Below are positions 36,701-47,464 of a stretch of DNA of 64,000 nucleotides, one piece after another. The translations under genes and the position numbers were made by a program. Origin of the DNA: Taeniopygia guttata (taxonomy: Eukaryota; Chordata; Aves; Passeriformes; Estrildidae). How positions within the stretch are numbered: the first letter of the stretch is position 1; each line of letters starts with the position of its first letter. The notes under the pieces are model-generated. The model worked only from the letters and a program-made list of their open reading frames with translations, was not told the DNA's origin and ran no database searches. The stretch lies in NCBI RefSeq assembly GCF_048771995.1, contig NC_133025.1, positions 1,054,001-1,118,000 on the forward strand. The letters are read 5' to 3'.

Positions 36701-39700
36701 TTGAGATCTCTAGAAATCAATCTGAGGTTCTTGTGAATCTTGTACGTGGCTGTTTTCCAACCTTCTCCTTGTTTTTGTCTCTCCGCTGCTCCATCAGACA
36801 GAAAGACATCGAGCATTTCCTGGAAGCGAGCAGGAACAAATTCATCGGATTCACTCTGGGACAGTGAGTGTTTCATCCACAAAATCTGCCCTGCAGCTTC
36901 CATCGGTGGGGGTTAAGTGGTGGGAGGTGGGCACAAAGGTTTTCCCAGCTCAAGACATGCTCAGGATAAGGCAGTGCTGGGTTTGCCAGAGCTGCAGCAA
37001 TGAAAGCAGTGCTAGAAAAACATGTTCCTGGAGACACTGGTCCCCAGGGACCTCTTTCTATTAAAAATCAGACCTAGCCCAGAATAAGTGACCGCTGGCC
37101 CAAGTCAGGAACTGGTTTGATGTGAAAGGCAGCTGAGGCAGTTTGGTATCCACAGCAAATTACCCAGTTTGTGAATAAATCAAGCTGTGGGTTCAGAGTC
37201 ATCCTGGCACAGGCCCAGCAGGGTATGTTCATTTTTAGGTGCAGTGCTGGGCCCCACCCTATTTCTGATGTCATCTGATTTCACCCCAGTTCTTCACCCC
37301 GATGTCTCTCCTCTCTCGTGCAGGGATGATGATGAGGAGGAGGTGGGAGGGCAGCAGCTCAGGCCAACACCTCTCCCAATTCCTGACCCATGTGGGATGC
37401 ATTCAGCAGGCTTCAGGCTTCCTTCTTTTACCTGTTATGACATGGAAATGTTTGAGCATGGATGTTCTTCCCAGTACTGACCTGCTTTCCTCTTCCCCAG
37501 GGACACCGAAACCCTGATAGGGCTCCCACGGCCGATCCATGAAAGCGTGAAGACCCTGAAGCAGGTGAGGTGGTGACTCCATGGGATATCCACCACGTGG
37601 ATCCTCCTGGCCAACCTCCCTGAAACACTGCAGGGAGTAAAAAGTTGGGTGCCACAGGAAAGCTTTTGGAGCTTCTTGCAGGAATTGAGGCAAAAAATTA
37701 AAAGCTGAGTCCTCAAGTAGCCTCTCCAGCATTTTTACTTCCCTTTTATATGTCTGCTCTGTATTTTGGAGGTGAAAGACTTTCAGAGCTGGGTTTGGAC
37801 ATATATTCCCAAACTGGTGCTGTTTGCAGAGGGAAGCACAGCCAGCCTTGGCTCCTGCAGTGCTCCACAGGGAATGAGACCTCTCCAGAGGCCATCTGAC
37901 CCTATCCAAGGTCTGGGGTGTCTTTTAGAGGTGATTGTCCCTCTAATTCCTTACAGAGAGTTCCTAGAAGGAGCAGGTGGAAGTAACCAAAGGCAGGAGG
38001 TGTGAGTGGCTTCAGGGACAGAGGGATGTCCCACACAGGGATGAGTTCCCCGTGGCTCTGCTGTGACCTGCACACCTCACTGGGAGATTGCTGTGACCAT
38101 CACTGGCCGTGTTTCCTCCTTCAGCTGTGACACAGCTCTGCTCTGTCTGTGTTTTGCCAGCACAAGTACGTTTCCATCTCGGATATCCAGATCAAGAACG
38201 AGGAGGAGCTGGAGAAGTGCCCCATGTCTCTGGTAAGAAGGAAGTTGCTTCATCCTGTCACCAGAGAGAAGATGAGAGGTTTCCGAGGTGTCACGTAAAT
38301 CCATGCTTATTTTTACTCCATTCTCCCTTGTTTTTAATGTTTCTCTGCCCTAGGGGGAAGAGGAAGTCCAAGAAACCCCTTGTGAGGTCTTGTATCGAGC
38401 AATGTTGTACAATCTCCCCCAGTACATGGTAAGCCCCAGTTCCTTAAAAGGAAGGAAGAGATTTGGAGTAGGGAATGGTGCCAGTCTGGGAGCTGCAGAG
38501 CTCAGCACAGGAGGGTGTTCAGGAGCTGGATGGTGAGATTTTGGTGGGAATCCTGAGCCGAGTTGGGAGGAAAGTACAGTCCAAGAGGAGGGATTCAGAG
38601 GATTCTCAGATGCTGGTTGGGTAACATGGGCTCTGTAGAGAGAGACAGATTTAAGTGCATTTAAACTCCACATGTTCCTTGTGCTGTTTTACCCACCCTT
38701 CCAGAGCTCAGGCACATGTGATGCCTTAGGTTAAGGATCAAACAGAGCTGCTGAGCTCCCCACACTTGTCCTGTCTGTCAGAGGCTGAGTGTGGCCTGGT
38801 GAAACCCTGTAGATTTGGCTTGGAGTTGTCCAGTTTTGGCAAGTGAAGGAGAAGGAAGGAACTCTCTTTCCTGGACCATCCCCCCACACTTGCCCTCTCC
38901 TGCAGATCGCTTTGCTGAAGATCCTTCTGGCTGCTGCACCCACCTCCAAGGCCAAGACTGACTCCATCAACATCCTGGCAGACGTGTTGCCTGAAGAGAT
39001 GCCGTAAGTCCCTCACCAGGTGGCCACCAGCCATCCCAGCCTTGCCACCAAGTCTTGGACCAAGCAGGAGAGCCAATAGGTCTGGGGGGCTTCAGCTTTG
39101 GGGTATCTGTTTGGGTAGGTGTAAATTACAGCTGGCACCAGGGCAGAGCTGTGAAAGCCAAGGAAGCGATGCTGCGATGACTTGAGTGCAGCCACTCCAA
39201 GCTAAGTGGCACAAATGATAAAATCCTGCTAATTGACCCAAATCATAAAGATTTGTCAGCATATAGGAGGTGTCCTCCCTACTGCTCTGCCAGAATTCCT
39301 GGTGGAGAGCAATCCACCTTTTTTTTCCATTCCTTTTTGAACGCATTTTGGCATCACTGGGTAGGATGGGTGGAAATGGGAGTCTTGGGGGGAGTGAAGG
39401 TGCTTGGTTTGGTAGAGCTCAGCCAGATGAAGGAGAACTCCAGGGTCCCTTGGGCTCCCTGCTGCCACAGCCACGGCGCTGTTTTCCCTCCACCCCAGCA
39501 TCACCGTCCTGCAGAGCATGAAGCTGGGCATCGACGTGAACAGGCACAAGGAGATCATCGTGAAGAGCATCTCGGCGCTGCTGCTGCTGCTCCTCAAGCA
39601 CTTCAAGCTGAACCACATCTACCAGGTGGGCCTCGAGGAAGGGATGGCCATTGTCCAGCTGGCCTTGAAGGTCCTGATAAACCCTCTCCTGGAAGACTTC

Positions 39701-42700
39701 CAGGAAGAGTTTCCATGAGGAGCTGTAATCACATTTCCGTGGCTCCAGGATCTGTACAGGGTCGCTCAGGTGGGGATAACCCCGCTGTGCTTTGACAGCA
39801 TCATTTCTACTCATGTGGCAGGAGCTTTTAGACTTCTGGGAATATCCATTCAGGTTAAATTTAGGAAATAGCACAAGCCTCCCTGGCAGAAGGGGGAAGA
39901 GGAAGGGGATTAGGCAAGATTCTCTTTTGCTCTGTCATCTCCAGTGCCCAGAAATAGTGCTGGGAAGGACCTCACGAGGTCACCTAATCTGGTTTTGGCA
40001 GGATCGGGTTCTTGGGGCTCCAGTTTCAACAGAGGCAGGAGATCTGGGTCATAGTTGCCATCTGATTTTTGTTCCCAATGTGATTTTTGTTCCATCTGCA
40101 TGTACCAATCAAACAGCACCCACTTCAGGGCTTTCTTTGGTTAAAAAAACCCAAGGACTAATATGAGCTGTGGCCCCGTTCTGCACTTGTTCTGCAAGTC
40201 AAACAATTAATGTTTTCTAATTGTTTCTGTTAAAGCTTTCAGCGTGCTACAAATCCCTCTGCGTTACAAAACCCACTGATATTTAACTGAGGATAAATAT
40301 AAATCCACGTATTGGATTGGGTAAAATGAAACCAACTCCCACATTTCTACAATCCTACATTTGTTCTGCTCCCCCCCCCACATGCCTTCATTAAATTTTC
40401 TCACTTCAAAGCAGCTCCTCTCCTTTCTTTCCCCCAGGCAGGAGGGCCATTGCAGCCTGATGCTGAGCCTGGAGAAAGCTGCAGGGTTTCCTGAATCCCC
40501 CTGATTCTGCTTTTCTTTGTGTCTGATCTGGGTGATTTTGTTCTTTCGGTGACAAAGGTGGTCTCAGGGAGCACCATGAGAACTCCAGCAGGTCTGAAAT
40601 GAAGGAATCAGTGAACCACAGAATGGTTTGGGTTGGAAGGGTCGATTACTCACCAGCACATCCCAGTGCTGTGTCATCTGTGGTGTGCCAATGCTGACAG
40701 CTGGCACCAGGCTGAGATGAGAACAAACTGTTCCTTCCCTCTCAAATTGGAGATCTGGATGAAGAGGCATGGGAAGGGCAGGATGGGACAGGATTGGGTT
40801 TTGCTGCAGTTTGTAGCTTTAGAGGACGGGAGAGATTTGTTGTATTATTGAACTGTAGAGTGGTTTGGGTTGGAAGGGACCTTGAAAACCATTTAATGAT
40901 TTGAGGGAGAGAGGAATTAAAAGCAAGTAGGAAAATAGGGATATAATTTCAGTCAAAATTTCTGAGGGAACTGGGATTAGTGTGTGAGAGCAAGAGGATT
41001 TATTGTATTTTCTCATGTAATCGCTACAACCCCTTCCCTCTAACCCACACACTGTTCTGCCACAGATTTAATTTTGAAAAGCCATGAGGTGCAGCTATTC
41101 CTAAAGCATTGCCATGAAGTGTGCGTGTCCTCTCTATGGCAAATGGAATTTTCCAGCTGCTGTGCATGACACAAACCTTACACAGCAAACTTCAGGGACA
41201 AAATGGTCTGTGAGGTGGCTGGGGCAAACCACGCCAAGTGCTTTGCTTTTGGCTGGAAAGAGGTTTCCATTCCCAGGCGGTGCTCCCAGCTGTCCCAGCT
41301 CACGCTGACCCCTTTCCCTTCTCTCCCCCAGTTTGAGTACGTGTCCCAACACCTGGTGTTTGCCAACTGCATCCCGCTGATCCTGAAATTCTTCAACCAG
41401 AACATCATGTCCTACATCACTGCCAAAAACAGGTACAGCCACTGGTGGGGGACAGAGAGGTGATGGGGCAGGAAGGTTTCGTGCTTGGGGAGCTCATGGG
41501 GACCCAGGTCTCCTCACAAGGTTTTGGCGTGTCCTGTCCACTGCAGAAATATGTGGAGGGAGCAAATCCCTTTGGCATGATGAGGGTGACTGGATGCTGG
41601 GTTTCCAATCTCTGATTGGGCTGCTGAAATAGTACTTAAATAAAATAGGCTTAATCTTTAAAATAAAGTAATTTTAATCTTCACATGGACTCTTGGGGAG
41701 CCATCCAGTGCCACCCAGAATCTCTGGGACACAACTTCACCAAGGCCTTCCAGGTCTTTCCCACTTTTTATAGCTGTAATTCAGCTTTCCTGACTCCTTC
41801 AGGTTTTCCATAGCTGTCACTGCCTTTTCCTGCTGATCCAAGAGAGGCACCAGCCCCGTTTTGAGCAGGGCACTGGCTGGAGCACCATGGGTCAAAGTCC
41901 TGAGACAGCACAGATCTTTCACAGCTCACCAGGGTGGGATTCCTCTCTTTGGAGAGGAGCTCCAGAGGCTTGTTGGAATGATAAAAAGATCCTTTTTCTT
42001 CCTTTTTGATGCTCTTTTTGTTGCTCTTCAGCTGCGTGTGTAGGCTGGTCTGTCTCCTGCATGGTATGGCTGTGTCTGTGCGAGGAGGCATGCATAGAAA
42101 AATAGGAAGTAATGTTGATCCTCCTGCTGTAAATATTTCCACTTTTGGTCCTGTGCTTTAAGAAAACATATCCCAGGAGCACTCAGCTGCCTCCTCTGCT
42201 CTGGGATGGAGGTTTCACAGGCAGGATACGCACCTGTGAGTGAGGTGGGATGTGCAGCTGGATGCTTTGAGCTAAGGAGGTGTAAATTCCAGTTTTGGGT
42301 GTATTTAATTGACTACTTTTACAAATTCCACAGGCCTGGAGGCCCTTGAAAAACGTGATACTCTAAATATCCGCTCACCATTAATTTTCTTGCTGCCGAC
42401 CAGATGCCTCCCTGTGAACCTCAGATCTATTTTGTTTACCTTTTAAAATATGCATATGAATAACTCATCTGTCCTGTCTTAATGGATCCAAATCCTTCGA
42501 GTCCCTATTAATGCACCCAGGATGGAGCTGTGGAGCCAGGAGGCATCGACGTGCTCCATTAAGCCGAGGGCTGAGGCAGTGCTGAGGTTGGGATCCCGTC
42601 TGGATGCTGTCTGTGCTGGAGGGAGGCTGGGGATGGGATTGTTCCCCACGCAAACCACTTGTTGCATTTCCACTCACAGAGCAGGAAAAATGTTACAGAT

Positions 42701-45700
42701 TCCTGGGCATGATCATGTAGATCACCTTAAAAATTCCTCTCGTGTTAATTGGTTGCTAACGAGCCCCTTCTTTCCCGTTTGCTGCAGCATCTCTGTCCTG
42801 GATTATCCTCATTGCACGGTCTGTGACTTGCCCGAGCTCACAGCAGAAAGTCTGGTAAGCAGCACAGAAAGGGTTTTTGTGGCCAGGATTGTTCCATGTG
42901 ACAGCATTAGGAAGGACTTGGGTTTTCTATTCTCTGTCTTCTTTCTCTGTAACCCTCAACCTTTTCAAAATTGGACTTTTTTTCCCCTCCAGGCTTGAAA
43001 ATCCCTCCTATCACTATTCTGAGTCACTGTTAGCTGTGGGGAAGTGGGGAAGAGACACTGCTGGTGTTGGGCACCCCATAAAAATAGTTAAGTTTAGGGT
43101 TTTCCCTCTGACAGAGTAGAATCACAGACTTCCAAGATTGTTGTGGTTGGAACACAACCACAGGACCTCCAGGATCATCCAGTCCAATCTTTGATCAAAC
43201 ACCACCTTGTCCCCATCTCAGAGCCCTGAGTGCCACATCCAGGAATTCCTTGGGCACCTCCAAGGATGGGAGCTCCAAACCTCCCTGGGCAGCCCCTGCC
43301 AAGGCCTGGCCCCCTTTCCATAAGGAATTCTTCCTGATGTCCTACCTGAGCCTTCCCTGGCACAGTCTGAGGCTCTTTCCTCTTGTTCTGTCAAGACAAG
43401 ACTCTTCTGCTTTGAAAGAGAATTTACCCAGAGGCTGTTGCCTCCCAGGTTTCAATTGCTCTGAGCACTCCTGTTTTATGAGACACCAGTTTAAGGGATG
43501 AACAAAATTCCATATGGAGAGGAGCCTTAAGTATTCCAGAGACTGGCCAGCAGGATGGGCTGGGCAAATACACAGACTGCAGATGGGATAATAACGCTGG
43601 CAGGTTCATAACTACAATAATTCAAGTGCTGAGGAAGTTGGACTTGGACAGCACAGGGGAAAGCTTTGGGGTTAACAGGAAATAATGGACAGGGAATGGA
43701 GACTGTAAATCATTAAGAAGGATCCTGAACAAATCCAGTCCGGGTAGGGATAATCTCATGGTGCTGCTGCAATCTGGGGCCTGTGTTTTTTTCTTTAGGT
43801 GTGTAAAGGTCAAAATCATCAGAGAGAAAGATTTTCCCCAGATCCACAGGCTGCTGAGCGCTGGGTGTTCTCACGCAGCCCTGCCAGACTCCATCGTATC
43901 CTGGAGCGATGGGGACATCTAGTGACACTTCACCGAGGGTTTCATGGCTTGTGTAATCCTCACAATCAGCCTTAAGGCTGTAGGAGGAAACCGAACGTTT
44001 TTAGGGAAAATATTCCCAGTAGAGTCTTGACAATTTGAGAGCTGTCACATTCAAGGACAGCACCTTTCACTTTCCTCCAGCAGACATGGATGTTATTGTT
44101 AAGGGAGAGCAATTTAATTAGAAAATACGCAGAAACCAAACTTGAATTTTACCATGAGGGTTTGTCTTTGGGAGCATACCCATGGAAGTAAGGATTTAAC
44201 AGGAATTAGACACACCCTGGTACTCGGATGTTTGTGCATGTATTTATATTTCTTCAGCCAGCACTTCATATGTTGTTTTGGGTTTTTTTTACCACTTTGA
44301 TGAGTGATATATTCCAGTGTAACACATTTCTTAGAGGATGTAACAGATGATTCTGCTCTCAGTGGGTTGAGCACAGTGATGTGTGTTTGGTTATCCCAAG
44401 GAGAGCCAGGATGAGTCCAGCACTGCTGTCTGCCAAGGAGGGGCTCATGAGGTAACTGCTGTCCCCACCCGGTGTAAATCAGGAGTGGCTGAGGCAATGG
44501 GGGATTCACCATGTGTGGGAAAGGCTCTTCAAATCCTGGCCAGTCCCCATCTTCCCTCTCCTGTCACCCCAGAGGGGTCTGCAAAGAGAGGTATTAAAAT
44601 TTGTGCAGTCTGTTCCCTCCTCCCATAAATCTGATGGAAAGACCCTCCTTCCTTGAATCTGTAGAGACAACATCAGACAGGTGACAAACAAATCCATCAG
44701 CCTAAGAAATGGATGTTGGCTTATTCCACTGGGATCTCTGGGAAAATTATTTGGTGTAGAGGGCGCAGGTTAGGCCTGGGCACAATGTGACACTGCAGAG
44801 GCAATGCAGTTTGGGATCCCCAAAGTACCAGACAGCATCCACGAGCACCTCAGTGACACGCTGGTGACATTCTGGTGACATCCCACCTCTGGCTGCCTCT
44901 CGGACATTGGCAGGGGCTGCCCAGAGAGGTTTGGAGTCCCCATCCCTGGAGGTGTCCAGAGAAGGCCTGGACATGACACTCAGAGCTCTGGGCTGGGGAC
45001 AAGGTGGAAATCAGGTGCAGCTTGGACTCGGTGGCCTTGGAGGTCTTTTCCAACCTCAGTGATTCCTTGATTCTGTTTGGCATTTGCCTTTAAAAGCAAA
45101 GGGATTGTGCTGATGGTATTTTCTTGGATAAATCTGCTTTCAAACTCCTCCTGAGGGGTGCCAAGATCCTGGAATGGGTTGAGGCTTTGCCCCGAGTTAA
45201 GAAGGCTGTAGCTGGCTGTGAGTGGTTTATAAATTCAGCAGCTCTTGTTTTGCACTAATCCCCAAGCAGGATTTTTGTGGGACATTTCTCCTGTACTTGG
45301 AGTTGTTCAGACATGGAACAAGTTACTGCAGTGGTGGAATTACCACTCAAAGTGTCACAGCACTATTTCCACAAGCTGGAGCTGGGGGTGTTTACAGTTG
45401 CCTAATATTTAAAGCAATGTCTCAGCAGCACTTAAGCTGGAGGGGATTTTTATTACAGAAAGGTCTCATCCTCTTGATACAAACATTGCTAATTGTCATC
45501 CTGTGTTGATTTGTGATTTCCTTTTGCTGGTCTGTAATGCTGGTCTGCTCTCAGCATGAATTAATTTATATAGTTACCAAAAGCAGTGGTGATCACCAGG
45601 CTGAAATTTTCTCTCTGGCTGTAAACAGAGAATATGAATCTACCACCAAATATATTCCCCATGATGGGATAATGTGATTTATCCCATTATTAGCTCTTAC

Positions 45701-47464
45701 TCTAAATTAAAAGCAGATTAGAATTGAAATCTTTCAGAATGGTGTTCCCCAGAATCTGCTGATGATAACCCAAGTGAGGAGGAAACTCTGCTGCTTGTCC
45801 TCCCTCAGAAGTAAGACTTGTGCAGACAATAACAATTAAGATTTCTGCCTAAGGACATCTCTGTGGTGGTGCTGATGAATGCTGTGGTCAGGGTTGCACT
45901 TCTCCCCTTGCAGGAAGCCGGAGACAACAACCAGTTCTGCTGGAGGAATTTGTTCTCCTGCATTAACTTGCTGAGGATCCTCAACAAGCTGACCAAGTGG
46001 AAACACTCGAGGACAATGGTAAGGGGGTGTCCCCTCCCCATGAGACCCTCCAGCATTTCACCTGGAGCACATCCCTGGCTCTACACAGCGGGTTCAGCCT
46101 GGCCTTGTGCTCAGGGTTTCTTGTGGAAGTGCTGGAGCTTCTTCTCTTCATCATCTTCCCTTTTTGCTTTCGCAGATTGAGCCTTAAATGCAGAAATACT
46201 TTTTCTCCTGCAAATAACATTATTTCTGTGACCCTCAAGCCCCGTTCAGAGAGTGTTGGTTGTGTTGAACGCTCCTGTTCTCCCTCCTGGGGGTTTGTGG
46301 TGTACGAGGCGCAGGTGTTGGTGCCCAAATCAGCCCAGACAGCGTTTGTGTGGCTCCCCGAGCACTCTGCATTAATGGGTGTTGATTTCCTGGCAGATGC
46401 TGGTGGTGTTTAAGTCAGCCCCGATCCTGAAGCGGGCTCTGAAGGTGAAGCAGGCCATGATGCAGCTCTACGTGCTCAAGCTGCTGAAAATCCAGACCAA
46501 GTACCTGGGGCGCCAGTGGAGGAAGAGCAACATGAAGACCATGTCTGCCATCTACCAGAAGGTGCGGCACCGCATGAACGACGACTGGGCCTACGGCAAC
46601 GGTGAGTCCTGCCCGGCCTCGTCCCTCTGCCTGTGGCTTTGCAATCAGCTTCACTTGCTTTGGCCTAAAACCTCTAAAATGCTTGTCACTGTTGGGGATT
46701 TCTTCAGAAGTTTCATGGCACTGTTCTGCACCGTCAGATTTAGAGCTCATGAAGGCCAGCTTTGAAAATACTGGGATTCTTTTCATATTATAGGTTTATG
46801 TAATATGACATAATATCATGGTTATTGCAGCTTTTCAGTATCATTCATAGTTACGTTTCCCCAAATTTTAAAATATTTGTGGTTAGTAGCTCATAATAAG
46901 CTCACCAGGTTTTAAATGTTATAAATCTTGATCCCTGCTTCAGTGGTCAGCGGAGATTTTTAGTAAAAGTGGTGGGGTCTTTGTGAAAAAAGCAGGTGCT
47001 GTGTAATTATAGAGGGTCCTTAATGCAGGAATAATTACATTTTTATGGGTTATCTTAAATGAAAATGCGCACATAATGGGATTTGGTTAGGAATAATAAT
47101 AATTAGGAGTGACTCTGGTTAATTCACATGAAACCTTCAGCCTTTCTTTTGCTCAGACCTTGTCAGAGCGGTGTTCCCCACATTATTTGGCTGCTGTTCC
47201 TCCTTCACTGCAGACATCGACGCCAGGCCGTGGGATTTCCAGGCTGAGGAGTGCACGCTGAGGGCCAACATCGAAGCCTTCAACAGCCGCAGGTACGACA
47301 AGCCGCAGGACTCGGAGTTCGCCCCGGTGGACAACTGCCTGCAGAGTGTGCTGGGCCAGCGCCTGGAGCTGCCCGAGGACTTCCACTACTCCTACGAGCT
47401 CTGGCTGGAGCGGGAGGTGTTCTCACAGCCCATTCGTTGGGAAGAGCTGCTGCACTGCCAGTGA
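28867..47464 (+). CDS. STRIP2: STRIP2 (FAM40B), striatin-interacting protein 2, complete, 21 coding exons
   Basis: Twenty-one exons join in frame to 838 codons plus stop, against about 834 as recalled for human. STRIP proteins are scaffolds of the STRIPAK complex (PP2A, striatins, MOBs, GCK kinases), with an N-terminal N1221-type domain (roughly residues 60-370) and a C-terminal DUF3402-type helical domain (roughly 440-800). Diagnostic stretches are LHWSRHNSFLLYQLGTF, SSALRKPAISLADSTELR, KQDSLDIYNERDLFK, GLPRPIHESVKTLKQHKY and WERE-type C-terminal LWLEREVFSQPI. I chose the start at 28867 because it has a purine at -3 and G at +4 and gives an N-terminus of expected length. An upstream in-frame ATG at 28769 is possible but lacks family support. 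Unusual features are an N-terminal (QP)10 run (19-38) and Q8 (338-345). Confidence 0.97.
29023..30480 (+). other. STRIP2 intron 1
   Basis: This CpG-rich continuation of the promoter island has several open frames that reflect only its GC-richness. No repeat or second exon is supported. Confidence 0.5.
30481..30550 (+). CDS. STRIP2: STRIP2 exon 2
   Basis: The exon follows a CTCCCCGCAG acceptor and reads GSVDCPNLEFEYGDADDHSA to ELA, ending in phase 1 at a GTGAGG donor. The EFEYGDAD stretch is highly conserved in STRIP1/2. Confidence 0.95.
31483..31557 (+). CDS. STRIP2: STRIP2 exon 3
   Basis: The exon follows a CTCCACCAG acceptor and reads ELYSYTEEPELSHNRRCFEE to DFHTQ, ending in phase 1 at a GTACCA donor. 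NRRCFEEDF is conserved. Confidence 0.95.
31646..31780 (+). CDS. STRIP2: STRIP2 exon 4
   Basis: The exon follows a CTTTTCCAG acceptor and reads VPGRRWLELDRAQQKAYVMR to ARAILYLAQG, ending in phase 1 at a GTAAGG donor. Confidence 0.95.
31966..32086 (+). CDS. STRIP2: STRIP2 exon 5
   Basis: The exon follows a GGCCTCTCCAG acceptor and reads VFGDCDNEGDVLHWSRHNSF to LNMEIE, ending after two bases of Glu at a GTGAGA donor. A CR1 fragment and a long pyrimidine tract follow in the intron. Confidence 0.95.
32158..32225 (+). mobile_element. CR1 LINE 3' end fragment
   Basis: TTGGAGGTCTTTCCCAACCA followed by AAATGATTCTGTGATTCTCT is the CR1 terminus with its (ATTCTGTG)-type tail repeat, in sense orientation. 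Confidence 0.75.
32226..32670. repeat. Long polypyrimidine tract in STRIP2 intron 5
   Basis: About 450 bp are almost wholly C/T on the plus strand, built from TCTCCTCTTCATCTTC-like pieces. A block such as CTCATCTTCTCACCTTCC is duplicated near 32335 and 32437. It looks like expansion seeded at a CR1 tail. Confidence 0.88.
32768..32836 (+). CDS. STRIP2: STRIP2 exon 6
   Basis: The exon follows a CTCCTGCAG acceptor and reads NSQACSSALRKPAISLADST to ELR, ending in phase 2 at a GTACCC donor. Confidence 0.95.
32920..33026 (+). CDS. STRIP2: STRIP2 exon 7
   Basis: The exon follows a GTCCTGGCAG acceptor and reads VLLSVMYLMVENIRVEQETD to RMEL, ending in phase 1 at a GTGAGC donor. It is a predicted helical stretch of the N1221 domain. 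Confidence 0.95.
33141..33268 (+). CDS. STRIP2: STRIP2 exon 8
   Basis: The exon follows a CTTCTCCGCAG acceptor and reads FPVHTEEPFALLLFTMVTKF to LLLLWKVLL, ending in phase 0 at a GTGAGT donor. Confidence 0.95.
33531..33731 (+). CDS. STRIP2: STRIP2 exon 9, with polyglutamine run
   Basis: The exon follows a CCATCCGCAG acceptor and reads FTLGGFQALQAMKVRRREEL, EDSIQVVRGMRAASPPTYAI and ELVE, then eight Gln, K, Q and RGHRSRR, ending in phase 0 at a GTGAGA donor. The Q8 run is encoded by eight pure CAG codons (33681-33704). It lies in a linker that is not polyQ in the human protein as I recall it. Confidence 0.93.
33880..34140 (-). mobile_element. CR1 LINE 3' fragment
   Basis: In reverse orientation it runs GTTTGGGTTGGAATGGACCT, then TTGGACACTCCAGGGATCCA, then GGGGCAGCCCCAGCTGCTCT. 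It lies in STRIP2 intron 9. Confidence 0.85.
34283..34870 (-). mobile_element. CR1 LINE 3' fragment, longer copy
   Basis: This adjacent second CR1 copy in the same orientation extends further into the element (CCAGGTGCTGCTGCTGTGTC, ACTGGGCTCAGCCCAGG). It includes about 170 bp nearly identical to 53.16-53.34 kb. Confidence 0.8.
35287..35510 (+). CDS. STRIP2: STRIP2 exon 10
   Basis: The exon follows a TTCTGCTGCAG acceptor and reads PLMKQDSLDIYNERDLFKND, an acidic EEENEDVDSG linker, and RVSFPKGLPWAPKVR, ending in phase 2 at a GTAAAG donor. The acidic linker separates the N1221 and DUF3402 regions. Confidence 0.95.
35511..36797 (+). other. STRIP2 intron 10
   Basis: The intron has no recognisable repeat or extra exon and ends in a GCTGCTCCATCAG acceptor. 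Confidence 0.5.
36798..36863 (+). CDS. STRIP2: STRIP2 exon 11
   Basis: The exon follows a GCTCCATCAG acceptor and reads QKDIEHFLEASRNKFIGFTL to GQ (Gln split after CA), before a GTGAGT donor. This begins the DUF3402 domain. Confidence 0.95.
36864..38160 (+). other. STRIP2 introns 11 and 12 (around exon 12)
   Basis: Apart from exon 12 there is only unique sequence. A GAT/GAG microsatellite-like run (37322-37345) lies next to a decoy acceptor and is treated under rejected items. Confidence 0.5.
37501..37564 (+). CDS. STRIP2: STRIP2 exon 12
   Basis: The exon follows a CTCTTCCCCAG acceptor. It completes Gln and reads DTETLIGLPRPIHESVKTLK then Q, ending in phase 0 at a GTGAGG donor. Confidence 0.95.
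38161..38232 (+). CDS. STRIP2: STRIP2 exon 13
   Basis: The exon follows a GTTTTGCCAG acceptor and reads HKYVSISDIQIKNEEELEKC to PMSL, ending in phase 0 at a GTAAGA donor. The 72 bp give 24 codons. Confidence 0.95.
38354..38428 (+). CDS. STRIP2: STRIP2 exon 14
   Basis: The exon follows a CTGCCCTAG acceptor and reads GEEEVQETPCEVLYRAMLYN to LPQYM, ending in phase 0 at a GTAAGC donor. Confidence 0.95.
38906..39003 (+). CDS. STRIP2: STRIP2 exon 15
   Basis: The exon follows a TCTCCTGCAG acceptor and reads IALLKILLAAAPTSKAKTDS to LPEEMP, ending in phase 2 at a GTAAGT donor. Confidence 0.95.
39499..39625 (+). CDS. STRIP2: STRIP2 exon 16
   Basis: The exon follows a CTCCACCCCAG acceptor and reads ITVLQSMKLGIDVNRHKEII to KLNHIYQ, ending in phase 0 at a GTGGGC donor. 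It contains the helical SALLLLLLKHFKLNH stretch. Confidence 0.95.
39626..41331 (+). other. STRIP2 intron 16
   Basis: The intron is mostly unique sequence with two short inverted CR1 ends near 40606-40650 and 40845-40895. No other feature is supported. Confidence 0.5.
40606..40895 (-). mobile_element. Two short CR1 3' ends
   Basis: ACAGAATGGTTTGGGTTGGA at about 40618 and GTAGAGTGGTTTGGGTTGGA at about 40855 are the CR1 terminus in reverse orientation, each truncated to tens of bases. They are separated by unique sequence. Confidence 0.65.
41332..41432 (+). CDS. STRIP2: STRIP2 exon 17
   Basis: The exon follows a TCTCCCCCAG acceptor and reads FEYVSQHLVFANCIPLILKF to ITAKN plus two bases of Ser, before a GTACAG donor. 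Confidence 0.95.
41433..42787 (+). other. STRIP2 intron 17
   Basis: This intron is unique. I see no repeat, RNA gene or exon that I can support. Confidence 0.5.
42788..42854 (+). CDS. STRIP2: STRIP2 exon 18
   Basis: The exon follows a GTTTGCTGCAG acceptor. It completes Ser and reads ISVLDYPHCTVCDLPELTAE then SL, ending in phase 0 at a GTAAGC donor. Confidence 0.95.
43115..43410 (-). mobile_element. CR1 LINE 3' fragment
   Basis: In reverse orientation it has AGAATCACAGACTTCCAAGA, ACCTCCAGGATCATCCAGTC, then AAACCTCCCTGGGCAGCCCC and TGAGGCTCTTTCCTCTTGTT. It is of the same subfamily as the copies at 44.9 and 51.4 kb but inverted. Confidence 0.85.
44870..45080 (+). mobile_element. CR1 LINE 3' fragment
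   Basis: The sense copy has GGGGCTGCCCAGAGAGGTTT, CCATCCCTGGAGGTGTCCAG and GGAGGTCTTTTCCAACCTCA, ending GATTCCTTGATTCTG. Confidence 0.85.
45914..46018 (+). CDS. STRIP2: STRIP2 exon 19
   Basis: The exon follows a CCCCTTGCAG acceptor and reads EAGDNNQFCWRNLFSCINLL to KHSRTM, ending in phase 0 at a GTAAGG donor. Confidence 0.95.
46397..46601 (+). CDS. STRIP2: STRIP2 exon 20
   Basis: The exon follows a TTTCCTGGCAG acceptor and reads MLVVFKSAPILKRALKVKQA to DDWAYGN, ending in phase 1 at a GTGAGT donor. It holds the basic RQWRKSNMKTMSAIYQKVRH stretch. Confidence 0.95.
47214..47464 (+). CDS. STRIP2: STRIP2 exon 21, terminal coding part and stop
   Basis: The exon follows a CTTCACTGCAG acceptor and reads DIDARPWDFQAEECTLRANI to WEELLHCQ, then TGA. 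The C-terminal LWLEREVFSQPI is a family signature. Confidence 0.96.

Larger units (their letters stand above)
42855..45913 (+). other. STRIP2 intron 18
   Basis: This, the longest STRIP2 intron (about 3.1 kb), has two oppositely oriented CR1 fragments and otherwise unique A/T-rich sequence. Confidence 0.5.

Noticed and set aside
37324..37345. Possible cassette exon in STRIP2 intron 11 (CTCGTGCAG acceptor then GAT/GAG codons)
   Set aside because: No donor gives a length divisible by three that would keep frame between exons 11 and 12, and no STRIP2 homologue has the insert.
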